A DNA stretch of 64,000 nucleotides from an uncultured Prevotellaceae bacterium (GCA_900315075.1 OMXV01000007.1:109004-173003); one strand, 5' to 3'; shown: positions 39,091 through 48,495, numbered from the stretch's first letter. Notes: a model not told the origin generated them from the sequence alone. Made by a program: numbers and translations.

Positions 39091-39098
39091 CAAAATTA
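39091..39098 (-). promoter_or_regulatory. -7 element of the 1365-residue repeat protein gene
   Basis: TAATTTTG on the - strand, exact TAnnTTTG match, about 85 bases before the ATG. No clear -33 element. Confidence 0.55.
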
Positions 39099-39150
39099 GG
39101 AATTTTTTTGCATATTTAGTTGCTTACCTTCTGTGTTTAATATATATTAA

Positions 39151-39192
39151 CGTGAAAAGTGGCTGACGAACATTCGCCAGCCACTTTTCACG
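39151..39192 (-). terminator. Terminator at the end of the cobalamin operon
   Basis: A perfect 15-base stem CGTGAAAAGTGGCTG (39151-39165) with CAGCCACTTTTCACG (39178-39192), 12-base loop. It lies 50 bases after the stop of the double-DUF4465 gene and before the promoter of the next gene on the same strand. Confidence 0.8.
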
Positions 39193-39241
39193 AGGTAAGA
39201 GAATACCTTTAACTACATTTTCACTTTTTTATTATCAATTT

Positions 39242-40771
39242 TCAATTTTTAATTATCAATTTATGTCCATTCTTCACATAGACACCTGGTTTGAGAGTGC
39301 CTTCTACTTTGACACCTTGCAGGGTGAAAATTGGACCATCGTTGGTGGTTTCCAATTGCGGTGTGCGTGGACATGAGATGCCTACGGTTGCATCAGGTTC
39401 ACCGTTGAAGTTATCCATGCAGAAATATCCAGGTGTGGTCATGCCCCAGTCATTATTCCGTGAGCTGGTCACCTCAAACCAAATCTGCTGAACCTCACCG
39501 AGACTACTTAGGTCTATCCATTGCCACTGGTTAATATAATAGTGGTTGGATGGATTCTCTGAACGGTAGTCGGCCAGATACACTTCTTTGTTGGTTGTGG
39601 TGCCGTCGGTGTGTTCGCCAGTGATGGTAAGCTTACACCAGTCACCGATAGTGAAGATTCCTGGTGTCATTCCGTCGCCTTCCGTGTAGGCGCTCACATT
39701 CCATGCAGAATTGGTGATATACATACCGCTAATGGTTTCCGGCCCATTGGTCATTACGATGGCTTCGTGCATGACAGAGGGAAAGACCACGGCATAATTG
39801 TTACTGCCATCGTAGCCTGAGCCCACACAGTTGCGGAATTGGTCGGAATAGGAGGCATAGCTTGTGCTTGTTTCATTAGATATAGCAAAGCCTGACCATG
39901 AGGCATAGTTGGGATCATAGATGGTAGTAAAATCGTAGCTGCCGCTTCTGAAGGTGGATTGTATGCAGGTCATTCCCCATGAGTTGGTAATTTCTTTGCC
40001 CTCCACACCAGCACCATTATAGGAACTCTCTGGGTCGATTGCGATTTCCTCAAAGGTTGCTATGCCAGTGGTGGATGGGGCCACGCCATTGAAGTCGTCC
40101 ATGCAGAAATAGGTAGGTGTGGTAGGTCCCCAGTCGTTTTTACGTGAACTGTCGATGCGGAAGGTAATAGATTCCACGGTGCCCAGTGCGGTGAGGTCCA
40201 CCCATCGCCAGTCGTTCACATAATAGTGCTCTTCCACATTCTCTGAACGGTAATCGGCTAAGTAGTAATAGAGGGTGTCGGCAGTTTCGTCAGGATGGTT
40301 ACCGATAATCCACAGTGTAAGATAGTCTCCTGTATCGAATGCCCCTGGTGTCATACCGTCGCCATTGAGGATTGCATCCACAGTCCATGCGTTGTTGGTG
40401 ACGTAGAAACCTGTGATTTGACGCCCCTCAGGAGCATCGACATCGATAGTTTCACCTTGTGGATAGGCCACCACAAACTTTTGTGAACCATTTACTCCAG
40501 AACCAACGCAGCTATTGAATTGGTCAATTTCATAAGATTTGAAGGAAGTGTTTGTGCGACTGGAGATGGCGAATCCCGACCAATAGTACCACTCAGGAAA
40601 ATAGTTGCAGTTGAACGTAAATCCACCAGCTTCGAAACAGGCATCATCACCAAAGTCATTCTGATACCCGTCGTTGTTGACCTCGAATTCCTCGAAAGTC
40701 ACTACGTCGTCAGCCAAACAGTGGGCACCAACAAAGAGTGTCGCCAACATTGTGATGTAAAGCTTTTTCAT
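39242..40771 (-). CDS. Secreted protein with two tandem DUF4465 domains, cobalamin locus
   Basis: Signal peptide MKKLYITMLATLFVGAHCLA. Two copies of one domain follow, about 24-232 and 238-465. Each runs through a FNNYFPEWYYWSGFAISS-like strand, an NSCVGSG motif, an ITGFYVTNNAW strand, GDGMTPGAF, LADYRSENVEEHYYVNDWRWVDL and NDWGPTTPTYFCMDDFNG. The tail FTLQGVKVEGTLKPGVYVKN resembles a sorting signal. As I recall, single-domain DUF4465 proteins of Bacteroides cobalamin loci (BtuH) bind cobamides at the surface; I cannot check this here. Being last in the operon behind a cobalamin riboswitch supports that role. The tandem layout could give two binding sites. C-terminal IIKN and the stop lie in the AATTAAAAATTGA repeat. 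Confidence 0.85.
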   Translation of the reverse strand: MKKLYITMLATLFVGAHCLADDVVTFEEFEVNNDGYQNDFGDDACFEAGGFTFNCNYFPEWYYWSGFAISSRTNTSFKSYEIDQFNSCVGSGVNGSQKFVVAYPQGETIDVDAPEGRQITGFYVTNNAWTVDAILNGDGMTPGAFDTGDYLTLWIIGNHPDETADTLYYYLADYRSENVEEHYYVNDWRWVDLTALGTVESITFRIDSSRKNDWGPTTPTYFCMDDFNGVAPSTTGIATFEEIAIDPESSYNGAGVEGKEITNSWGMTCIQSTFRSGSYDFTTIYDPNYASWSGFAISNETSTSYASYSDQFRNCVGSGYDGSNNYAVVFPSVMHEAIVMTNGPETISGMYITNSAWNVSAYTEGDGMTPGIFTIGDWCKLTITGEHTDGTTTNKEVYLADYRSENPSNHYYINQWQWIDLSSLGEVQQIWFEVTSSRNNDWGMTTPGYFCMDNFNGEPDATVGISCPRTPQLETTNDGPIFTLQGVKVEGTLKPGVYVKNGHKLIIKN

Positions 40772-40903
40772 GTCTTTTTTGTTTAGTTTTATTGTTAATA
40801 GGAATAACTGTAATATCTTTTTAGCATATAGTTGTTATAGAATTCTATAATTATTTCTACTGACTATATTGGGAGTTTAGGAGTTCAGGCATTACCTCAG
40901 TCA

Positions 40904-41968
40904 CTACGGTTCTAAACACGCTTTTCTTACAGTTCCGTCACTGTAACGGATGATTTGTAATCCTCGTGAGGAATGGGGGAGGGCATGTGGGTCAAGTATA
41001 TGGCCTTCAAGTGAATATCGGCTGATGATAGTGTGGGTGGTTGCTGCTGCCATAGAATTGATATGGTTCGTAATGGCCTGGATGGATTCTTCTAAGTGTA
41101 GGTCTTCCGCACCGCTGATTTCAGTGCTGGTTTCCCCTATCCATCCACATTTTTGGTTTTCGCCGTTATAAACTCGTACAAAATCTACGAAATCCAGTTC
41201 GACAGGTTGTCTGTCTGCATCCACTGCCCATGAGATGTCAATGCTACATGCATCAATGTCGCCGTTGGGGGCATTGTCGGCATAGCCGTAGCGGAATGCA
41301 GACATCACCCAGTATTCTGTGTTCCCTGTGCCATTATTGACAGCATTCTTGGGTAGCAGTGTGCCATGGTAGGTGAGTGGACCTTGATGCCATAGAGGAA
41401 AATACTCTTGGTCGTGGTAGGCGTTTCGGTCTATTTCACCTTGTTGTCCTTGATTATCTGTCCAGGTAATGTTCCCCAATGGATTGGGGGAGTAGGTGAT
41501 TTCGTAATTATGGATGGTTTGGTCGGAATTGTCAACGTCAGCACTGCCGGCTATCTCATACCAGGGGTCATCGGGGAGGCCATTATGGTTGATATCCTTG
41601 GCCACCATTACGATGCCGGGCTCGCTATTACCTGCATAGGCGTTACCTTTGATATAGATGTCGCGCTGTCCGGGAACATTGGCGATGCTATGGTCGAAAT
41701 GGAAGGTGATATATCCTCCGTAGGCGCCGAGAGTGATGATGTCGCCCTTGTCACCAGCGATGCGCTCGGTGCATTTCTCTGCCACTGTTTTTGGCGTGTC
41801 ATCAGCAGCACACTCAGGAATAGTATTGACAAACTGTCCCGGTGCTGGTAAATATTCATCTACAGCTTGGATGTATTTGCTATGTGTGGGCGTATCGTCC
41901 ATCTTTTGCGCCATCAGCACGGAGGAAGCGAGCAATATTGAGACTAATAGTAATAATGACTTTTGCAT
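40904..41968 (-). CDS. Surface protein of the cobalamin operon, function unknown
   Basis: A 354-residue exported protein: signal peptide MQKSLLLLVSILLASSVLMA. The mature part is aromatic- and Asp/Asn-rich, with DIITLGAYGGYITFHFDHSI, DIYIKGNAYAGNSEPGIVMV, DINHNGLPDDPWYEIAGS (a likely calcium loop) and DFVRVYNGENQKCGWIGETSTE, all suggesting a beta-sandwich. Proteins of this type often stand next to BtuB-like receptors in Bacteroidales, as here between the BtuG-like and DUF4465 genes. The end (YSLEGHILDP...SRGLQIIRYSDG) is a variant of the sorting-like tail of neighbouring proteins. I do not know its activity; helping cobamide capture is inferred from context. Confidence 0.75.
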   Translation of the reverse strand: MQKSLLLLVSILLASSVLMAQKMDDTPTHSKYIQAVDEYLPAPGQFVNTIPECAADDTPKTVAEKCTERIAGDKGDIITLGAYGGYITFHFDHSIANVPGQRDIYIKGNAYAGNSEPGIVMVAKDINHNGLPDDPWYEIAGSADVDNSDQTIHNYEITYSPNPLGNITWTDNQGQQGEIDRNAYHDQEYFPLWHQGPLTYHGTLLPKNAVNNGTGNTEYWVMSAFRYGYADNAPNGDIDACSIDISWAVDADRQPVELDFVDFVRVYNGENQKCGWIGETSTEISGAEDLHLEESIQAITNHINSMAAATTHTIISRYSLEGHILDPHALPHSSRGLQIIRYSDGTVRKACLEP

Positions 41969-42030
41969 TTTGTGGATTAATTGGGATTAATTGGGACGTT
42001 GTGGAAGAGGAAGGACATATCTTTCACTTT

Positions 42031-43188
42031 TTACCTTTTATCTCTGACCTCTAAGAATACTGCGTGCCCGGGTATGTCGCCGGTCCAGGTCACCCATTTA
42101 TAATTGCCGTCGTGGTCGAAACAGTAGAGTTTACCGCTGGAGACGTAGTTGGTGGCATCCATAATGTAGATGTCGTGTGTAAGGGGGTGTACCATAATTC
42201 CATATGTCGTTTTGATGGGATTGTCGGCAGGTGGAGAGACAAGATGGTCGTTGACGATGGTGCCACGTTTGATGTCTATAATGCCATAGGTGGTTTGTGG
42301 CTGCCAATTCTTGTCGTATGTGGAGCTATAATAGTATATGGAGTCGCCTATAATGGTCATGCCCCCAATAGGAGTGTCGATAGAGTCGGTGACAACCATC
42401 TGTCCTTGACGGTCTTTCTTCAGATGGTATAATCGTGGGGTATAGCTTTGGTAATCGCCTCGTGAGGCTACCCACAAGTCGCCATGGCTGTCGGCACGGA
42501 GTAGTGAGAGATTGGGGGCAACGGTGATGTGCTTCTCTACTGTGAAGGAAGCGAGGTCGATGATGCTCACACGGTTGTCATACCCTTTCCCCTGCATTGC
42601 TTGATACCCTCCGCTATTAGCGACATAGAGCTTGCCATCGGCCACAGCCAGTTCATCCGGCTGGTAGCCGACATTCACCTTACCTACCACTTGCAGGGTG
42701 GTGGTGTCCACCTTATAGACACCACCGATGACCGATTCCTTGTTGATTTCGCCTACGTATGAACTCACGTAGGCATACCCGCCATCAAATGTCACATAGC
42801 GGCAATTGGGGATATCTACATGACCGCGACTCACGGCGGTTAAGGCATTGGCCACCTCTATTTTATTCGACATGTTGACTACCATCCACAAGCTACCTCC
42901 ATATATTTTGATATCGTTGCCCACGTCGCCCAGTTCCATCACTTGGTTGGGATTGCGTGAGGGATAGATGTTGCGATGATAGACACCAGTCATCAGGTCG
43001 AGGTAATCGAGGGTGCATTTGTTGCTGCCCATGTTTCCCTCGTTGAGTACATACATGCCGATGTATTCGGTCTTTGTCTGATGTCCTGTGTCATCCTGTG
43101 TGGGATAGACCACGATGTTATCATCACGACAGGAGGATAGAACAATCAGTATTGATATTGTAAGGAATATTAGGGTATATTTTGGCAT
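42031..43188 (-). CDS. BtuG-like beta-propeller surface lipoprotein
   Basis: Lipoprotein signal MPKYTLIFLTISILIVLSSC with lipobox Cys20, then an acidic stretch RDDN. The 385 residues form a seven-bladed propeller of the YncE/DUF5074 kind: YVLNEGNMGSNKCTLDYLD, DVGNDIKIYGGSLWMVVNMSN, VGYQPDELAVADGKLYVANSGG (about 175-196), RVSIIDLASFTVEKHI, LWVASRGDYQ, YGIMVHPLTHDIYIMDATNY. BtuG proteins of Bacteroides bind cobalamin very tightly and cap the BtuB receptor; the gene follows the btuB-like gene behind a cobalamin riboswitch. Sequence alone cannot prove ligand, but context is strong. Confidence 0.85.
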   Translation of the reverse strand: MPKYTLIFLTISILIVLSSCRDDNIVVYPTQDDTGHQTKTEYIGMYVLNEGNMGSNKCTLDYLDLMTGVYHRNIYPSRNPNQVMELGDVGNDIKIYGGSLWMVVNMSNKIEVANALTAVSRGHVDIPNCRYVTFDGGYAYVSSYVGEINKESVIGGVYKVDTTTLQVVGKVNVGYQPDELAVADGKLYVANSGGYQAMQGKGYDNRVSIIDLASFTVEKHITVAPNLSLLRADSHGDLWVASRGDYQSYTPRLYHLKKDRQGQMVVTDSIDTPIGGMTIIGDSIYYYSSTYDKNWQPQTTYGIIDIKRGTIVNDHLVSPPADNPIKTTYGIMVHPLTHDIYIMDATNYVSSGKLYCFDHDGNYKWVTWTGDIPGHAVFLEVRDKR

Positions 43189-43245
43189 AAATATAAAATT
43201 TTAATTAATGGTATTGTGGCAATGGATGATGTCAATTTTCGATCT

Positions 43246-45252
43246 TCAATATTCAATCTGAATCGATATCCCGTAGTTACGTTTGGGCATAGGGTAGTTG
43301 ACGATGACATCGTAGTCTTGACTGAGCAGATTGTTGACTTCCAGTGTCACTTTACATTTTGTCTTTCGGTAGTCGAATGCATACACCACACTGAGGTCGT
43401 TGGTGTACCACGGTTCCATGTGGTTGTAGATGATGTTTTCCTGCTCATTGTATCGCTCGCCTGCATAGATGAAACTATAGTTCAGTGTCCATCCTTTGTA
43501 GTTGAGTCCCACAATAGCCGAGCCGCTGTGCCAGGGAATATAGGGAATCTGGTCGCGATAGTAGGGCGTGGTGGGGTCGGTAACGTCGCGGGCATCCTGA
43601 TAGGTGTATTGCAGTCGTCCGGTGAGTATGAGTTGTGGTGCAAGCCGCAGGTCGGTCTCTGCCTCGATGTCGATGCCCTTGATGTGTACGCGCCCTAAAT
43701 TGAGCATAGTCCAGCGGAACTGCTGTCCTTTGGGGTAGGCGATGATCTTGTCTTTCACGTCGTTGTAGTAGGCATCTGCCTGAAGTCCCACATGACGGAG
43801 GATGCCACGCTCCCATGTTTTGCTGATCACCATGCCCACATCGTATTGTGTGGCAGTCTCTGGCCGCAGTGTGGCATTGCCCATGTCGGTATAATAGAGG
43901 TCGTTGAAGGTGGGCATGCGGAAGCTCCTTTTTACAAAAGCCCTCATTGAGAGCATTTTGCCTCGCAGGGGATAGATATTGGCAAAGAACGCTGGCGTCC
44001 AACGGGTGAGGGTAGGTTGACTGCCGTTGCGCTGTGTATGGTCTTTGATGATGGATGCCAAGAGGCTGGCTTGCAGTTTAACATGTGCATAATCTACGGC
44101 AGTGGCCACAGACACGAGATTAGACCATCGGGTGGGGTAGGCAAAGCTAAAAGTGCTGGCATTGAGCTTGTTCCAGCGCAGGTCATAACTCATCGAAGCA
44201 CTCCAGTTGTGTAGGATTTCATACACATTGCTGGTGGTGAGATAGACCTCTTGCTGGTAATAGTGATTATCCACAGGCAGTTGTGTGGAGTCGCGGTTAA
44301 TATAGTGTGTACGGTAATATGCATATTTGGCCATCACCCGTGTGCTGAACCGTTCGCTGAAACTGCGCTGCCACTGCCCTTGGGCGAAGGTGTTGAGGTC
44401 GCCCTGTCGCTCACCGCGCCGCCATACATTGTTGACAATGGCGCCGGGAATACCTCGCTGTGAGTTATAAACATATCCTTTCAACTGCCAATAGCCTTGC
44501 TGGAGAGTGCCGTAGAGGTTGGCCTCCATTCGCTCGGCGTGGATGTCGCCATTTTGTCGTACGGCAGTGGTGTCCCATGCCGTGGTCCCGTCTATATTCA
44601 TGCGTCGGTATCGGAACTTGTACTTGCCACTGGCGGTTAGAAAACCTGCGCTCACTGAGGCACTGAGGTGTTCGTTGAGTTTCTGCTCATAGACTCCTGA
44701 AAGACGTAGCATATCACTTGAACCGCCTTTGAGATTGACTTTCAGATGCTGTCGCTCATCACTGTTGAAATGTGGCAGTCGTGTGCGGATATACACTGAG
44801 CCTGCATTGCCAAAGTCACTGGCAGTCTGGAAGATGGCACTTTTCTGGCCATTATACAAAGTCACCTCATCGACGTTGTCGAGCGAGAATTGTCCTAAGT
44901 CAATTTGTCCGTTCTGTGCATTAGATAGTTCGATTCCGTCATAGTAGATGCCGAGGTGATTCGTGCCCATGCTGCGGATGTTGACTGTCTTGATACCGCC
45001 CACTCCGCCATAGTCTTTCAGCTGCAAACCAGAGAAATAGCGCAATGCATCGGCTACGGAGTGTGTGCTCAGCCGTTCCAGCTGTTCACCGTTAAGGGTT
45101 TGTGAGGGTATCACCTCACGAAAGGTGAGTTTTGAGGTGATGACCACTGGACGGAAACTGAGGGTACTATCCAAGTCGTCTGTGTCGCCATTTTGGGCGA
45201 GTGACGATAGGGTAAGCAGGCATAACAGCCATGTTAGTACAATCCTTCTCAT
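43246..45252 (-). CDS. btuB: TonB-dependent cobalamin receptor, BtuB-like
   Basis: Outer membrane receptor importing cobamides with energy from TonB. Start at ATG 45252 (MRRIVLTWLLCLLTLSSLAQ); the frame runs 34 codons further up, but that part is the cobalamin riboswitch. The 668 residues comprise a TonB-box region (about FRPVVITSKLTF), a plug domain with LERLSTHSVADALRYFSGLQ, GGIKTVNIRSMGTNHLGIYYDG and VDEVTLYNGQ, and a 22-strand barrel ending in aromatic YGISIQIEY. It lacks the carboxypeptidase-like N-terminal domain of SusC proteins, which fits BtuB. First gene of the operon with the BtuG-like, surface and DUF4465 genes. Confidence 0.92.
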   Translation of the reverse strand: MRRIVLTWLLCLLTLSSLAQNGDTDDLDSTLSFRPVVITSKLTFREVIPSQTLNGEQLERLSTHSVADALRYFSGLQLKDYGGVGGIKTVNIRSMGTNHLGIYYDGIELSNAQNGQIDLGQFSLDNVDEVTLYNGQKSAIFQTASDFGNAGSVYIRTRLPHFNSDERQHLKVNLKGGSSDMLRLSGVYEQKLNEHLSASVSAGFLTASGKYKFRYRRMNIDGTTAWDTTAVRQNGDIHAERMEANLYGTLQQGYWQLKGYVYNSQRGIPGAIVNNVWRRGERQGDLNTFAQGQWQRSFSERFSTRVMAKYAYYRTHYINRDSTQLPVDNHYYQQEVYLTTSNVYEILHNWSASMSYDLRWNKLNASTFSFAYPTRWSNLVSVATAVDYAHVKLQASLLASIIKDHTQRNGSQPTLTRWTPAFFANIYPLRGKMLSMRAFVKRSFRMPTFNDLYYTDMGNATLRPETATQYDVGMVISKTWERGILRHVGLQADAYYNDVKDKIIAYPKGQQFRWTMLNLGRVHIKGIDIEAETDLRLAPQLILTGRLQYTYQDARDVTDPTTPYYRDQIPYIPWHSGSAIVGLNYKGWTLNYSFIYAGERYNEQENIIYNHMEPWYTNDLSVVYAFDYRKTKCKVTLEVNNLLSQDYDVIVNYPMPKRNYGISIQIEY

Positions 45253-45284
45253 GATGAATGATTCTGCGCCGCCATAACCACGTG

Positions 45285-45461
45285 ACGACGAGAGTAAAAC
45301 TGTGACGGCAGGTCTTCTGACTTTGTTGCCGCACTCTGGGCGCCTTCCCGGCAATGAGCCAGTGGCTTTGTGCCCTGAGTGTTGAAAGACAACTTACAGC
45401 AGCGGGACTGTCGGGGATTTTCACCTCGTTCCCTTTTCATCGCTCCATGAGCGAACCAATC
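45285..45461 (-). ncRNA. Cobalamin riboswitch
   Basis: Read on the - strand the leader has all core pieces in order: GGTGAAAATCCCCGACAGTC, CCCGCTGCTGTAAG, the B12 box GCCACTGG (45359-45366) and GCCGGGAAGG. After it come the complementary segments GCGGCAAC and TCAGAAGACCTGCCG typical of the expression platform. It lies between a perfect promoter and the btuB start, so it should repress receptor expression when cobalamin is plentiful. Boundaries are approximate. Confidence 0.95.
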
Positions 45462-45467
45462 ACGGTG

Positions 45468-45498
45468 CAAAGATAATCAAAACCAAGTATTGAACAAA
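45468..45498 (-). promoter_or_regulatory. Promoter of the cobalamin uptake operon
   Basis: On the - strand TTTG (45495-45498), 19 bases, TATCTTTG (45468-45475), both consensus. Transcription would start about seven bases further, just before the riboswitch. Confidence 0.85.
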
Positions 45499-45611
45499 AT
45501 AATTGCACGTTTTTTACAGTTTTTCCTCATTTCGCTCCTACTTTTATTCAGGTGTTTAACTTTAGGTTTATATCTTTCTATCGTACAGGTCGTAATACAA
45601 ACACAAAGAAA

Positions 45612-45647
45612 CAGAGGCACAGAGTTTTCTTTTTCTCTGTGTCTCTG
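45612..45647. repeat. AGAG hairpin repeat, copy 1
   Basis: CAGAGGCACAGAG (45612-45624) pairs with CTCTGTGTCTCTG (45635-45647) with one G-T pair; loop of ten T/C bases. A similar hairpin is at 59557-59593. The rest of 45476-45804 holds no gene. Confidence 0.7.
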
Positions 45648-45718
45648 CGTTCGATAAATTGTAGAGGCTTACTTAAGTATGCCTGATAGGGGCGAGTAAA
45701 CTTATCAACTTGAAATCA

Positions 45719-45797
45719 AATACCTTGTCAACTCGTCACCTTGTCAACTCGTCACCTTGAAAATTACATACTTTGTTAACTTGTCAACTTGTCTACT
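45719..45797. repeat. CTTGTCAACTCGTCAC direct repeats
   Basis: ACCTTGTCAACTCGTC occurs twice in direct tandem (16-base period), flanked by degenerate copies (ACTTTGTTAACTTGTCAACTTGTC). The ilvD leader holds a related sequence on the other strand. Lies just downstream of the TonB receptor gene. Confidence 0.7.
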
Positions 45798-45804
45798 AAA
45801 ATCA

Positions 45805-48192
45805 TCACATTCTTGCTTTTTGTTTCTCGCCGGCACCACTTCCGCGGTATTTGCTTCGTGCCTCGTTGAATTTCCACGTCAGGTTGAGTGAGAAGGTGCG
45901 ACGGGCAGGATTATACACGGTAAGCTCACGAAATCCATAAACAATGGCGTTGGTCTTGTTAGTGTTGAAGATATCGTTGCAACGGAGGTCGCAGGTTAGT
46001 GTGCCTAAACGACGGAGGTTGAAATCTTTCTGAACACCAAGAGATGCGTTGTAGCGGCATGAGATGACGCGGAAGTTGTTGTAATCACCGTGTGACGCCC
46101 ACTGTAAAGAGGCATTTAGACGATAATCTTTTGGCAGTTCGATGATGTTGTCCCAACCAAGATTGAGCCAAGGACGGTTGAGCGTCAAGATGGAACCATC
46201 GGCTGTGGGTGACTTATAATCTTGGAAGACAGTGAAGACAAACCATGACGGATGCCAAATGCCGATAGTGGGGTTGGCAGAGAGAACGACGGTGAACTGG
46301 TTGTAGTCTTCTGCACTGTTGATAGGGTGCACGAGGCTTACAAGGGGATCTTCAGAGCCGGGGAAAGGCTCGGTTGACATAGTCAAGGCATCCTTGATGC
46401 GGCCATAGTTCAACGACAGGTTCATCCATTTGTAGGCCGTATTGAGCACAATGCTATGTGTGTATGTCGGTTTCAGATATGGATTGCCACTTTGGTAGGA
46501 GTAGCGGTTGAGATAGACCGTCGAACTGGTTAGGTTTTGGTAGTTCGGACGCTCAATGTCGCGGCGGTAGGAGAGAGATGTCTGCACTTTGCCGATAGGT
46601 GCCGAGATGACTAATGTGGGGAACCAGTCACCATAGTTGCGGCAGACTTCATCCTCGCGTCGACCGAAATTGAAGAACTCGTTTTTCAGATGCTCATAGC
46701 GCAAACCAGCCTGAAGGAACACCTTACCAAACGCTCTTCCATAATCGACGAAGGCTGCGGCCGATTTCTCGTTGATTTCCTGGTCGGTGGCTTTCACTGG
46801 TACGGCATCGGTAGCGTTAAACGTGTAAGCGTCTGTACGGTGGTTGTAGGAATATTCACCGCCGAGTGAGAAATTGCCATTCCATACGGGATAGGAGAAA
46901 ATAAGCTTAGATGCCCAGAAGTTGTTAGAACTGTTGGTATTGCTCTCAATCTTGCGGATTGTTGGTTCCGTTTGTTGCTGAAATACAGCAACAGACTGGA
47001 CAGGTGTCATCGTTTCTACGGTGCTGCCAGGTGCTTCGGTGTCGTCGAAGAGGCCGTCAAGGTTGAAGTCGATGCCAACCTTACCTACTTTGCCATTATA
47101 ATAGGCGTTGAAGATATGTTTGTGGAAACGGTCGGTTTGGATGATGCGACTTTCGGAACGCTCGATATAAATGCCGTTCTCGTAGTTGTCGGTATTGAAA
47201 TCGCTGGAGAACTCACCGCTGGGATGGCGATCGTATTTATAAAATGCACCTAGGGAGTGATTTTCGTCAATCATGTAGTTCACTTGTAGTTGTGGCGACC
47301 ATCCTTTCCAGATGTTCTTCGACTCCTGCTTGGTAATGCCTTCGTATTCATTATTGCCACTGAGGTAATACATGTCGTTCTCTTGGAGCGACTTCGAATG
47401 ACCATAACGGCCTGCCCAGAACGAGGCAGTGATGTCGAGACCTCCCGTGCGGTAGTTTACGTCGAGGTTGTTGGTCAGCGTGTGGCCATACTGATATACA
47501 CCTTCGAGGTTGTCCTGGAAACTGATGCCCTCACCCTGCGCCTTTTTCAGCGTGATGCGCACTACGGCTTTTGTCGAGGCAGAATACCGGGCACCGGGAT
47601 TCTGCACCACATCCACATGTTGTATTTGGTCGGAGCGCAGACGAGAGAGTTCCTTCATGTCTTGCACTCGGCGACCATTGATATACACCTCGGCATCACC
47701 ACGGCCCAGCACCTTTACGCCGCCGTCGCGCTCAGCTTCGAGCGAAGGAATTTTCGACAAGGCATCACTTACCGTACCAGCCTTCTCCAAAATGGTTCCG
47801 GCAACAGTGGTGCGCATCGCATCACCTTTGACGTGGGTTTTAGGTAGGGTGCTTTTCACTACCACCTCGCCGAGCATGTGGGTGTCTTCTTTCAGTTGGA
47901 TAACCAGATTGGGAGCGGCTTTGATATATAATGTTTCATAGCCGATGCATGCTACCTTTAGCAGACCTTCGTTTATGTCGGTTACTATTGTGAATACACC
48001 TTGCTCGTCGGTCATTGCACCTTGAACGAATGTAGAATCGGGCATTGACAAAAGTACTACATTTACGAATGGCATTGGGTCGCCGTTCTCGTCAATCACT
48101 TGCCCGCCAATGTCGTAGGGTTTAGCAAACGTTGTCATACTTATCATTAGGAAAGCCATAAGGGCTGTCAGTCTGAAAAACATTTTTTTCAT
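45805..48192 (-). CDS. TonB-dependent outer membrane receptor with carboxypeptidase-like N-domain (OMP_b-brl_3 type)
   Basis: I start at ATG 48192 (MKKMFFRLTALMAFLMISMTTFA); the longer frame passes through the promoter. The 795 residues have an N-terminal CarboxypepD-regulatory-like domain (YDIGGQVIDENGDPMPFVNVVL, GVFTIVTDINEGLLKVACIGYE, about 25-105), a plug domain (LGEVVVKSTLPKTHVKGDAM, SDALSKIPSLEAERDGGVKV, GDAEVYINGRRVQDMKEL), and a large barrel closing with FSLNLTWKFNEARSKYRG. Ligand unknown; members of this type are often regulated by their own signals and not tied to SusD proteins, and no SusD is here. Own promoter upstream; the GntR/ABC operon ends 300 bases before it. Confidence 0.88.
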   Translation of the reverse strand: MKKMFFRLTALMAFLMISMTTFAKPYDIGGQVIDENGDPMPFVNVVLLSMPDSTFVQGAMTDEQGVFTIVTDINEGLLKVACIGYETLYIKAAPNLVIQLKEDTHMLGEVVVKSTLPKTHVKGDAMRTTVAGTILEKAGTVSDALSKIPSLEAERDGGVKVLGRGDAEVYINGRRVQDMKELSRLRSDQIQHVDVVQNPGARYSASTKAVVRITLKKAQGEGISFQDNLEGVYQYGHTLTNNLDVNYRTGGLDITASFWAGRYGHSKSLQENDMYYLSGNNEYEGITKQESKNIWKGWSPQLQVNYMIDENHSLGAFYKYDRHPSGEFSSDFNTDNYENGIYIERSESRIIQTDRFHKHIFNAYYNGKVGKVGIDFNLDGLFDDTEAPGSTVETMTPVQSVAVFQQQTEPTIRKIESNTNSSNNFWASKLIFSYPVWNGNFSLGGEYSYNHRTDAYTFNATDAVPVKATDQEINEKSAAAFVDYGRAFGKVFLQAGLRYEHLKNEFFNFGRREDEVCRNYGDWFPTLVISAPIGKVQTSLSYRRDIERPNYQNLTSSTVYLNRYSYQSGNPYLKPTYTHSIVLNTAYKWMNLSLNYGRIKDALTMSTEPFPGSEDPLVSLVHPINSAEDYNQFTVVLSANPTIGIWHPSWFVFTVFQDYKSPTADGSILTLNRPWLNLGWDNIIELPKDYRLNASLQWASHGDYNNFRVISCRYNASLGVQKDFNLRRLGTLTCDLRCNDIFNTNKTNAIVYGFRELTVYNPARRTFSLNLTWKFNEARSKYRGSGAGEKQKARM

Positions 48193-48224
48193 TTTCTTTC
48201 TTTTTTGCGTTAGATTTCTGGGTG

Positions 48225-48256
48225 CAAAATTATACCTCTCCTCATATCCATACAAG
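48225..48256 (-). promoter_or_regulatory. Promoter of the TonB receptor gene
   Basis: On the - strand CTTG (48253-48256), 20 bases, TAATTTTG (48225-48232). The ATG at 48192 is about 25 bases after the expected start point. The remaining bases of 48193-48495 carry no gene but two dyads, CCGTATT/AATACGG (48400-48427) and AAGTAGGTG/CACCTACTT (48443-48475), the latter perhaps ending the GntR transcript. Confidence 0.7.
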
Positions 48257-48495
48257 TTTCTGGGATATACTGCATGGGTATGTGATAAATGGTAAAAAAA
48301 TGAGGGATGAATGGTAGAAACACAGTGTGGTGGGATGAATGACTGTGTTTGTTGTCCATTAGTAACAGTCGCTTTTGTAAGGGCATACCTTGCACATGTC
48401 CGTATTTCTTTTATCTTAAATAATACGGATTCTTTGTCAAGGCAAGTAGGTGCTCTTAAGTAATGAACACCTACTTAATATTAAGTAAGATTCTA

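Noticed and set aside
45805-48192. SusC of a polysaccharide utilisation locus
   Set aside because: It has the carboxypeptidase-like domain but no SusD gene beside it and a barrel of the OMP_b-brl_3 kind, so a general TonB-type receptor is safer.
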